A DNA stretch of 5,736 nucleotides from an uncultured Ruminococcus sp. (GTDB lineage: Bacteria; Bacillota; Clostridia; Oscillospirales; Acutalibacteraceae), in the NCBI GenBank assembly GCA_945632055.1, contig CALZCU010000077.1, forward strand, positions 1 to 5,736, read 5' to 3'. Within the stretch, counting starts at the first letter, position 1. Each line of letters begins with the position of its first letter. The notes under the pieces are model-generated. The model did not search any database. It was not told the origin of the DNA and worked only from the letters and a program-made list of their open reading frames with translations. Shown piece after piece: positions 1 through 5,504 of the stretch. Position numbers and translations under genes: made by a program.

Positions 1-517
1 CAGTAGGCTCGTCAAGCACTATACATTCGGGCTGCATTGCAAGAATACCTGCGATTGCAATTCTCTGCTTCTGCCCTCCCGAAAGCTTGAACGGAGCGTG
101 TTCTCTGTAATCGTACATATCAACTGCTTTGAGGGCTTCGTCTACCCTTTTGCGGATTTCCTGCGGTGGAACTCCGAGATTTTCGGGGCCGAATGCAACA
201 TCCTCCTCTACAATGCTTGCAACAAGCTGATTATCGGGATTCTGGAGCACCAAGCCAACCTTTTTTCTTATATCGTAGGTTTTGCTTTCATCAGCGGTAT
301 CGTCACCGTCGATTACAACTCTGCCGCTGTCGGGCAGGAGCATTGCGTTGAGGTGCTTTGCTATTGTCGATTTTCCGCAGCCGTTGTGACCGAGCAGGGC
401 GACAAATTCGCCTTTTTTAATTTCAAGAGAAACACCGTCAACGGCATTTCTTACGCATTTTTGATTGTCATTTTCAGAATATGAAAAAATAATGTTCTCA
501 AGCGAGATAAAATTCAT
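1..517 (-). CDS. ecfA1: Energy-coupling factor transporter ATP-binding protein EcfA1 (partial, C-terminus beyond window)
   Basis: This is one of the two cytoplasmic ATPases that drive ECF-type importers, which take up vitamins or transition metals with EcfA2, the membrane protein EcfT and a substrate-binding S component. The 172 residues present carry Walker [10 protein letters not shown] (43-51), Q-loop Q92 in LQNPDNQ, the ABC signature LSGGQKQR (145-152) and Walker B ECIVLDE (164-170) with catalytic E170. The stretch [15 protein letters not shown] (about 103-117) is typical of EcfA/CbiO proteins and favours EcfA1 over a generic ABC ATPase. The D-loop, H-loop and C-terminal domain, roughly 100 residues, lie beyond the left edge. 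The ATG at 515-517 follows the methyltransferase stop by 3 nt, with a GGGAG ribosome binding site inside that gene's end (527-531). ecfA2 and ecfT would be expected next but cannot be seen. Family call firm; A1 versus A2 is inferred from motifs. Confidence 0.93.
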   Translation of the reverse strand, partial: MNFISLENIIFSYSENDNQKCVRNAVDGVSLEIKKGEFVALLGHNGCGKSTIAKHLNAMLLPDSGRVVIDGDDTADESKTYDIRKKVGLVLQNPDNQLVASIVEEDVAFGPENLGVPPQEIRKRVDEALKAVDMYDYREHAPFKLSGGQKQRIAIAGILAMQPECIVLDEPT

Positions 518-520
518 CAA

Positions 521-1384
521 TTATTTCTCCCAGATTGCAGTTGAGCCGCACGGAAGTATGAGTCCCGTATCGGTCACCTTTAGTCCGATTTCATTGCTCG
601 AAACACTGCCGCCAAATTCCTTTTTCAGCAGAATACCGAGCAGATATTCCATTACGGCAGACGAAAGTCCCGTAGTGTATGAATTGAGTATGAAGAATAC
701 GGGATCGTCAGACAGCACCTGTTTGCACAGCATTACAAGCGGATAGAGCTGTTCCTCAAGCTTCCAGATTTCACCGCCCGGACCTCTGCCGTATGACGGC
801 GGATCCATTATTATACCGTCGTATTTATTGCCCCGTCTGATTTCACGCTGAACAAATTTTACGCAGTCGTCTACAAGCCATCGCACAGGCTTATCCGAAA
901 GTCCGCTCGACTGAGCGTTTTCCTTTGCCCACTGCACCATACCCTTTGAAGCGTCAACATGGCACACGCTTGCACCTGCTTTAAGACAGGCAAGCGTTGC
1001 ACAGCCTGTGTAGCCAAAGAGGTTAAGCACCTTTAACGGTCTGTTCTGCGACTTGATTTTCTCTGCGGCAAAATCCCAATTGACCGCCTGCTCGGGGAAA
1101 ACACCCGTATGCTTGAAGCCCATTGGCTTTATGTTGAAAACAAGCCCCTCATAGCCGATTGTCCAGCGATCGGGAACGCTTTTGTACTGCTCCCAATAAC
1201 CTCCGCCCTTGTTGCTTCGGTGGTATCTTGCGTGTGCTGTATGCCACAGCGGATTTTTCTTTTTTGTTGACCATATAATCTGCGGATCGGGTCGGATAAG
1301 AATTATATCTCCCCAGCGTTCAAGGCGCTCTCCGTCTGAAGTGTCAATCAGCTCGTAATCCTTCCAATTTTCAGATAATCGCAT
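521..1384 (-). CDS. Class I SAM-dependent methyltransferase, RlmI/RlmK-like family, target unknown
   Basis: A 287-residue Rossmann-fold methyltransferase of the COG1092 / Methyltrans_SAM type, probably acting on RNA. The SAM-binding motif I is VLNLFGYTGCATLACLKAGA (119-138), followed by the acidic motif II residue D144 in CHVDAS and an acidic pair DD at 172-173. Motif IV is DPPSYGRG (194-201). Before the catalytic domain, GFKHTGVFPEQ (89-99) matches the KTGFF-x-DQ segment of RlmI-type enzymes. The N-terminal PUA domain of E. coli RlmI (about 396 aa) is absent. The segment where RlmI-type m5C enzymes carry a catalytic cysteine reads FILNSYTTG here (231-239), with no cysteine, so m5C chemistry is doubtful and N-methylation is more likely (inference). 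The ATG shares one base with the glmM stop (TAATG), and AAGGGA lies about 12 nt upstream, consistent with translational coupling. Family assignment is solid; the substrate cannot be read from sequence. Confidence 0.9.
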   Translation of the reverse strand: MRLSENWKDYELIDTSDGERLERWGDIILIRPDPQIIWSTKKKNPLWHTAHARYHRSNKGGGYWEQYKSVPDRWTIGYEGLVFNIKPMGFKHTGVFPEQAVNWDFAAEKIKSQNRPLKVLNLFGYTGCATLACLKAGASVCHVDASKGMVQWAKENAQSSGLSDKPVRWLVDDCVKFVQREIRRGNKYDGIIMDPPSYGRGPGGEIWKLEEQLYPLVMLCKQVLSDDPVFFILNSYTTGLSSAVMEYLLGILLKKEFGGSVSSNEIGLKVTDTGLILPCGSTAIWEK

Positions 1385-2733
1385 TATGCCAATCTTTCCC
1401 TTACAACCTGTGCGGCTTCCTCCGCAAGGCTCTGAATTTCCTCAAGGCTTTCACCCTCGAGCATTACTCTTACAAGCGGCTCTGTTCCCGATACACGAAT
1501 AAGGATTCTTCCTCTGTCGCCGAGAATTTCACTTACACGCTTGATTTCTGCCTTAACCTCTTTATCGGTGTAGAAGGCGAGCTTGCCCTCTGCGCTGACC
1601 TTAACATTAATAAGCACCTGCGGCAATCTTTCCATAACCTTTGCAAGAGTGCTGAGCTTTTCACCTGTGCGCTTCATAATGCTCAGAATCATTGCGCCCG
1701 AAAGCTCACCGTCGCCTGTTGTTGCGTAGTCAAGGAATATTATGTGACCGCTCTGCTCACCGCCGATATTATAGCCTTCCCTGAGCATTGCTTCCAATAC
1801 ATAGCGGTCGCCTACCTTAGTAGAAACAAAGCTCATTCCGTTTGCGTCGCAGAACTTGTTAAAGCCCATATTTGTCATAACAGTGCCGACAACGGCGTTT
1901 TTCTTGAGAACTCCTCTGTCCTTCATATCCTTTGCGCAGATTGCGATAAGGAAGTCGCCGTCAACAAGATTGCCCTTTTCATCAACAGCAAGACATCTGT
2001 CGGCGTCACCGTCAAATGCAAGACCGCAGCAGAGCTTATGCTCACGAACATAGCTCTGTAGTCTGCCGATATGAGTTGAACCGCAGTCCTTGTTTATATT
2101 CACTCCGTCGGGCTTGTCAAAAAGCATATGTACCTTTGCACCGAGCTTTGTGAAGAGCTTTTCGGCTGTGCGTGAGGAAGAGCCGTTTGAGCAGTCAAGT
2201 GCAACCTCCATACCCTCAAGGTCACAGCCGATTGACTCTGCAACATGGTTTACATAGTCATCAACTGCGTTTTCCATATTTCTTACCTTGCCGATGTTAC
2301 CGTCCTTTGCAAACGCATAAGGCACTGCACCGTCAAGTACGATTTCTTCAATTCTGTTTTCGAGGTCATCGGGGAGCTTACAGCCGTCAGAGCTGAAAAT
2401 CTTGATTCCGTTAAATTCAAAGGGATTGTGCGAAGCAGAAATCATAATTCCTGCGTCAGCGTTGTATTTGCCGACAAGATATGCAACGGCAGGAGTGGGC
2501 ACTACGCCGAGCAGCTCGACATTTGCTCCGACTGAGCAAAGACCTGCAACAAGCGCACCCTCAAGCATATCGCCTGAAAGTCTTGTATCCTTACCGATTA
2601 AAATTGTGGGATGCTCAACCTCACTGCTTATTAGAACCATTGCTGCGGCTCTGCCTATGTTCATTGCAAGCTCTGCTGTCAGCTCTGTGTTTGCAACACC
2701 TCTTGCTCCGTCTGTTCCAAAAAGTCTTCCCAT
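1384..2733 (-). CDS. glmM: Phosphoglucosamine mutase GlmM
   Basis: GlmM interconverts glucosamine-6-phosphate and glucosamine-1-phosphate in the cytoplasm, feeding UDP-GlcNAc synthesis for peptidoglycan. The 449-residue length is normal for bacterial GlmM. The start MGRLFGTDGARGVAN is the family N-terminus. The phosphoserine loop is SASHNPFEFNGIK, with catalytic S101. The Mg-binding loop is DGDADR (241-246), the sugar-binding loop GGEQSGH (324-330), and the phosphate-binding loop RVSGTEPLVRVM (413-424), so all four catalytic elements are intact. The ATG at 2731-2733 has an ideal GGAGG at 2742-2746, 8 nt upstream, in a 42-nt AT-rich gap after ruvB. No promoter or terminator is convincing there, so read-through from ruvB is likely. 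In many Firmicutes glmM follows cdaA and cdaR; here it follows ruvB, which is unusual but does not affect the functional call. Confidence 0.97.
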   Translation of the reverse strand: MGRLFGTDGARGVANTELTAELAMNIGRAAAMVLISSEVEHPTILIGKDTRLSGDMLEGALVAGLCSVGANVELLGVVPTPAVAYLVGKYNADAGIMISASHNPFEFNGIKIFSSDGCKLPDDLENRIEEIVLDGAVPYAFAKDGNIGKVRNMENAVDDYVNHVAESIGCDLEGMEVALDCSNGSSSRTAEKLFTKLGAKVHMLFDKPDGVNINKDCGSTHIGRLQSYVREHKLCCGLAFDGDADRCLAVDEKGNLVDGDFLIAICAKDMKDRGVLKKNAVVGTVMTNMGFNKFCDANGMSFVSTKVGDRYVLEAMLREGYNIGGEQSGHIIFLDYATTGDGELSGAMILSIMKRTGEKLSTLAKVMERLPQVLINVKVSAEGKLAFYTDKEVKAEIKRVSEILGDRGRILIRVSGTEPLVRVMLEGESLEEIQSLAEEAAQVVRERLA

Positions 2734-2775
2734 TTTGTTTTCCTCCGTTATTTCAAAAATTTTCTATTTTATATT

Positions 2776-3858
2776 TTAATTATTATCAAATAAATTCGGC
2801 TGCGTCGGCATTGAGTTTACCGTTCCCTTAGGAAAATCATAGCCGAGGTGTCGGCAGGCTTCCGCCGTTATACATCTTCCTCTCGGTGTTCTGCTCAAAA
2901 AGCCGATTTGAAGCAGATACGGCTCATAAACATCTTCAATTGTAACGGCTTCTTCTCCGATAGCCGCCGCAAGTGTTTCAAGTCCTACAGGGCCTCCGTT
3001 ATAAAAACGAATTATTGCTTCAAGCATTCGCCTGTCGTTCTGGTCAAGTCCAAGCTCGTCAATTTCAAGCCTGTCAAGAGCCGTTCTTGCCGAGTCAACA
3101 GTTATTACTCCGTCTGACATAACCTGTGCAAAGTCACGCACACGCTTCAACATTCTGTTTGCAATTCTCGGAGTTCCTCTTGAACGGGAGGCAATTTCAA
3201 GCGCACCGTCCTTTTCGATTTTTATTCCGAGTATTCCTGCGCTTCTTGTTACGATTTCGGCAAGCTCCTCGGGTGTGTAAAGCTCCAATCTCAGCACAAC
3301 TCCGAAGCGGTCACGCAGAGGTGCAGTGAGCTGTCCTGCCCTTGTTGTTGCTCCGACAAGCGTGAATTTCGGCAAAGGCAGGTGGTATGAAGCCGCCATC
3401 TGACCTTTGCCCGTGATTATATCAATTGCAAAGTCCTCCATTGACGGATAGAGAATTTCCTCTACAGCACGACTTAATCGGTGGATTTCGTCAATAAAGA
3501 GAACATCGCCCTCATTTAGATTTGTCAGCAAAGCCGCCAAATCGCCCGGCTTTTCAATTGCAGGTCCTGAGGTTATGCGCACGGAAACTCCAAGCTCGTT
3601 TGCTATTATTCCTGCAAGCGTAGTCTTTCCGAGTCCCGGAGGGCCGTAGAGAAGAACATGGTCAAGCGTTTCTCCTCTGAGCTTTGCGGCTTCGATGAAA
3701 ACTCTCAGGTTTTCCTTAGCCTTATCCTGACCGATATATTCGTCAAGATTTTTAGGTCTTAACGGATTTTCACCGTCTGATGTATCCTCGGGAAGCTCTG
3801 AAGCGTCAAGTATTCTGTTTTCAAAGTCAAATTCTTCTGAAAATTCCATTTTTGCCAT
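2776..3858 (-). CDS. ruvB: Holliday junction branch migration ATPase RuvB
   Basis: RuvB is the hexameric AAA+ motor that, loaded by RuvA, pulls DNA through Holliday junctions during recombinational repair. In the 360 residues, [14 protein letters not shown] (31-44) is the typical entry to the AAA+ domain. Walker A is GPPGLGKT (72-79), Walker B VLFIDEIH (119-126), sensor 1 GATTR (169-173), the arginine-finger region PLRDRFG (180-186) and sensor 2 RGTPRIANR (227-235). The C-terminal winged helix ends with [10 protein letters not shown] (319-328) and HLGY. An N-terminal extension of about 30 acidic residues precedes the core. The tail after the winged helix ends QPNLFDNN, which resembles a sliding-clamp-binding peptide (see findings). 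The ATG directly abuts the ruvA stop (TAAATG), with GGGAAG upstream inside ruvA, so the two are probably translationally coupled. A second Met at residue 4 could also serve as start. Confidence 0.98.
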   Translation of the reverse strand: MAKMEFSEEFDFENRILDASELPEDTSDGENPLRPKNLDEYIGQDKAKENLRVFIEAAKLRGETLDHVLLYGPPGLGKTTLAGIIANELGVSVRITSGPAIEKPGDLAALLTNLNEGDVLFIDEIHRLSRAVEEILYPSMEDFAIDIITGKGQMAASYHLPLPKFTLVGATTRAGQLTAPLRDRFGVVLRLELYTPEELAEIVTRSAGILGIKIEKDGALEIASRSRGTPRIANRMLKRVRDFAQVMSDGVITVDSARTALDRLEIDELGLDQNDRRMLEAIIRFYNGGPVGLETLAAAIGEEAVTIEDVYEPYLLQIGFLSRTPRGRCITAEACRHLGYDFPKGTVNSMPTQPNLFDNN

Positions 3859-4461
3859 TTAGTTTCTTCCCATCTGCTTTAAAGTCAATGCGATTAGCTG
3901 TTCAACGGGCAATGAGCTGTCGAGTGCCGAAAGAACGGGCGAAACCTCGGCAGGAGTGTAGCCGAGTACGCCGAGAGCTTCAACAGCCTTTGGAATATTG
4001 CCTGTCACTGCGTTTGCGGCGCTTGCAGTAACAGCTGACATTGAGCTGTCAGAGGCAGCCGCCTTTGCAAGCTTATCCTTTAATTCGAGAATAATGCGCT
4101 GAGCGATTTTTTTGCCTATTCCCTGCGCCCTTGTGATTGTCTTTATATCGTCTGAAGCAATAGCCATTGCAACCTGTTCCGGACTAAGCTCAGAAAGCAC
4201 AGAAAGTCCTGCCTTCGGGCCTACTCCGCTTACGCTTATCAGCGTTTTGAAGGTGTCAAGCTCGGTCTTTGTTGCGAATCCGAAAAGCTCAACTGCGTCC
4301 TCCCTTACATTCAGGTATGTGTAGAGAGTAACCTCTGTGTTCAGCTTCAGTGTTTTGAGCGTGTTAATTGTAGTCTGGCAGTTGTAGCCGACTCCGCCGC
4401 ACTCAACCACTGCGCTTGATGATGTGGTGTGGATTAGTTTTCCTCTTACGGAATAGAGCAT
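3859..4461 (-). CDS. ruvA: Holliday junction DNA helicase subunit RuvA
   Basis: RuvA forms tetramers that hold the four arms of a Holliday junction in a plane and recruit RuvB. The 200-residue length is standard. The N-terminal OB-fold covers about 1-62 and ends VREDAVELFGF (52-62), where E54 and D55 match the acidic pin of E. coli RuvA (E55, D56). Two helix-hairpin-helix motifs follow: ISVSGVGPKAGL (75-86) and ITRAQGIGKKIAQRI (109-123). An Ala/Ser-rich flexible linker (about 131-155) leads to the RuvB-contacting domain III (about 156-200), recognisable by AVEALGVLGYTPAEV. The ATG lies 2 nt after the ruvC stop, with a GAGAGG-like ribosome binding site in the end of ruvC. The gene sits between its two partners and abuts ruvB exactly. 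Confidence 0.97.
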   Translation of the reverse strand: MLYSVRGKLIHTTSSSAVVECGGVGYNCQTTINTLKTLKLNTEVTLYTYLNVREDAVELFGFATKTELDTFKTLISVSGVGPKAGLSVLSELSPEQVAMAIASDDIKTITRAQGIGKKIAQRIILELKDKLAKAAASDSSMSAVTASAANAVTGNIPKAVEALGVLGYTPAEVSPVLSALDSSLPVEQLIALTLKQMGRN

Positions 4462-4463
4462 AA

Positions 4464-4970
4464 TTATATTCCTCTCTTGAACATTGTCTGTCTTAACTGT
4501 GAGCCTGCCGCCTGCGTGTGGCAGATTGCAATTGCAAGCGCATCAGCGGTATCGTCCGGCTTCGGCACCTCATCAAGCTTAAGCAGTCTGCGTGTCATTT
4601 CCATAACCTGCGGCTTTTTTGCCTTTCCGTAGCCTGTTACGGCAGTTTTGACCTGCAAGGGCGTGTACTCAAAAATAGGTATTTTTAGCTTTTGCGCCGC
4701 AAGAAGCGTTACTCCCCTTGCCTGTGCAACCTTGATTGCAGTTTTCTGATTTGTCTGAAAGTACAGCCGCTCTATAGCCAGCGCATCAGGACGGCAACGG
4801 CTGAGTATTGAGTAAAGCTCGTCATATATGTATTCAAGACGGCTGTTAAAATCGGTGTGCGCCTGTGTTTCAACAGAGCCGTAGCCAAGCGTTTTGTAGG
4901 TGTTCTGCTTAAAGCTTATAGCGCCCCAGCCTACTATTGCATATCCGGGGTCAATTCCGAAAACAACCAA
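4464..4970 (-). CDS. ruvC: Crossover junction endodeoxyribonuclease RuvC
   Basis: RuvC is the dimeric, metal-dependent nuclease that cuts Holliday junctions symmetrically after RuvAB branch migration. The 168-residue RNase H-like protein has the catalytic acids in their expected places: D7 in FGIDPGY, E67 in LAIERLYF, and D140 and D143 in PDDTADALAIAICH, matching E. coli D7, E66, D138 and D141. AQARGV (82-87) and the basic GYGKAKK (113-119) are also family hallmarks. Translation starts at a TTG (4968-4970). It is the only plausible start, because an in-frame TAA lies 18 nt upstream with no ATG or GTG between, and a perfect GGAGG sits 7 nt before it. It is the first gene of the apparent ruvCAB-glmM-methyltransferase-ecfA1 operon and has its own promoter just upstream. 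Confidence 0.97.
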   Translation of the reverse strand: MVVFGIDPGYAIVGWGAISFKQNTYKTLGYGSVETQAHTDFNSRLEYIYDELYSILSRCRPDALAIERLYFQTNQKTAIKVAQARGVTLLAAQKLKIPIFEYTPLQVKTAVTGYGKAKKPQVMEMTRRLLKLDEVPKPDDTADALAIAICHTQAAGSQLRQTMFKRGI

Positions 4971-4977
4971 AGCTCCA

Positions 4978-4982
4978 CCTCC
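4978..4982 (-). promoter_or_regulatory. Ribosome binding site of ruvC (supports TTG start)
   Basis: The minus strand reads GGAGG here, followed by 7 nt (TGGAGCT) and then TTG. The ideal spacing, together with an in-frame stop codon 18 nt upstream of the TTG, decides the start of ruvC as a rare TTG codon. Confidence 0.88.
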
Positions 4983-5008
4983 GTTTTAATTTGACAACAT
5001 ATAATAAT

Positions 5009-5037
5009 ATTATACTACATTACTGATAATAAGTAAA
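5009..5037 (-). promoter_or_regulatory. Sigma-A-type promoter for the ruvC operon
   Basis: On the minus strand a perfect -10 box TATAAT (5009-5014) is preceded by a 17-bp spacer and a -35-like TTTACT (5032-5037, 4 of 6 matches to TTGACA). Transcription would begin near 5002, giving a 5' leader of about 30 nt that contains the ruvC ribosome binding site. The surrounding DNA is strongly AT-rich. No clear Gram-positive LexA box (GAAC-N4-GTTC) is seen nearby, so SOS control is not supported. Confidence 0.72.
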
Positions 5038-5091
5038 CAATAAATTATTGATTATATGCTCCTAATTTGATTCTGATTATCACATAATTTT

Positions 5092-5131
5092 TAAGGCAAT
5101 ACCGAACATTGCTGTTTACGGTATTGCCTTA
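5092..5131. repeat. Intergenic 13-bp perfect inverted repeat (long hairpin) between rqcP and ruvC
   Basis: The arms TAAGGCAATACCG (5092-5104) and CGGTATTGCCTTA (5119-5131) are exact reverse complements. Inside the 14-nt loop, AACA (5105-5108) can pair with TGTT (5113-5116) around a TTGC tetraloop, so the hairpin can reach 17 bp with a 2-nt bulge. AATTTTT (5086-5092) and AAAAATT (5144-5150) outside could pair further, leaving a one-sided 12-nt internal loop. The element begins 19 nt after the rqcP stop. Neither strand has a U-run after the stem (the minus strand continues AAAAATTATG), so it is not a canonical intrinsic terminator. It could be a weak 3'-end or RNA-stability structure for rqcP, or a protein-binding palindrome upstream of the ruvC promoter. 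Confidence 0.8.
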
Positions 5132-5150
5132 TATGGTTTATGCAAAAATT

Positions 5151-5393
5151 TCAGACTACTGCCTCGTACATTGTGTCGGCGTCCTCCTTGCGGACAACCT
5201 CCTTGACCTCGGTCACTCTGACCTTTACGCTCCTTGCTCCAAGCGTAATTTCGATTACATCGCCGACCTTTACATCGTAGGACGCTCTGGCTGTGCTGCC
5301 GTTTACGGTAACCTTGCCTGCATCACAGGCTTCGTTTGCTACAGTCCTGCGCTTTATAAGTCGTGAAACCTTCAGATATTTATCAAGTCTCAT
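5151..5393 (-). CDS. rqcP: RqcP-type S4 RNA-binding protein (ribosome quality control)
   Basis: An 80-residue single S4-domain protein closely resembling B. subtilis RqcP (YabO), which binds stalled 50S subunits with RqcH and peptidyl-tRNA and supports poly-alanine tailing of incomplete proteins. The start MRLDKYLKVSRLIKRRTVA matches that family almost residue for residue, including the arginines at positions 2 and 16. The S4 fold continues through GKVTVNGSTARASYDVKVGD (26-45). The C-terminal KEDADTMYEAVV also resembles RqcP. The ATG at 5391-5393 has AAGGAG 8 nt upstream; the stop is TGA. It lies downstream of HU, as it often does in Clostridia, but here ruvC follows rather than the sporulation genes yabP and yabQ. 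A generic Hsp15-like S4 protein is the less likely alternative. Confidence 0.92.
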   Translation of the reverse strand: MRLDKYLKVSRLIKRRTVANEACDAGKVTVNGSTARASYDVKVGDVIEITLGARSVKVRVTEVKEVVRKEDADTMYEAVV

Positions 5394-5423
5394 ATTTTTT
5401 ACTCCTTTATTCTAAAATCACGG

Positions 5424-5451
5424 ATAATAACGGAACAACGAATAATTTAAA
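5424..5451 (-). promoter_or_regulatory. Possible promoter for rqcP (weak)
   Basis: The minus strand has TATTAT (5424-5429, one mismatch from TATAAT) preceded by a 16-bp spacer and TTTAAA (5446-5451, 4 of 6 matches to TTGACA). It would start transcription about 25-30 nt before the rqcP ATG, leaving the AAGGAG site intact. The -35 overlaps the tail of the HU terminator. In AT-rich DNA such matches arise by chance, so this is tentative. A terminator upstream means rqcP needs either a promoter or read-through. Confidence 0.35.
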
Positions 5452-5491
5452 GCAAAAGAGCCGAATTGACTGTATGTCAACTGCGGCTCTT
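5447..5491 (-). terminator. Rho-independent terminator of the HU gene
   Basis: On the minus strand the stem AAGAGCCG (5484-5491) pairs with CGGCTCTT (5456-5463). An inner stem AGTTGAC/GTCAATT (one G-U pair) follows after a single bulged C, closing a 5-nt ATACA loop. The 3' arm runs into TTTT-GC-TTT, a typical interrupted U-tract. It begins 13 nt after the HU stop codon. It should end most HU transcripts before rqcP. Confidence 0.88.
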
Positions 5492-5504
5492 AAAACGCAT
5501 CAAA

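Noticed and set aside
98..484. Plus-strand open frame opposite ecfA1, and similar plus-strand frames opposite the other genes
   Set aside because: They are antisense to intact, well-recognised genes, lack ribosome binding sites and family motifs, and their products look like reverse-strand shadows.
4991..5016. TTGACA on the plus strand as a possible rightward promoter
   Set aside because: The nearest TATACT lies only 14 bp away, the 17-bp position has no -10 box, and no plus-strand gene follows.
5103..5117. CGAAC...GTTT resembling a Gram-positive LexA/SOS box upstream of ruvC
   Set aside because: The spacing between GAAC and GTTT is 6 nt instead of the required 4, the right half is degenerate, and the bases form the loop of the larger hairpin. 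SOS control of ruvCAB is plausible biologically but not supported here.
5092..5131. Calling the rqcP-ruvC palindrome an intrinsic terminator
   Set aside because: The stem is strong, but no U-run follows on either strand; it is kept as an inverted repeat of undetermined role.
5411..5440. TAGAAT with TTGTTC on the minus strand as an rqcP promoter
   Set aside because: Although the -10 match is good, transcription would start inside the AAGGAG ribosome binding site, so it would not give a normal leader.
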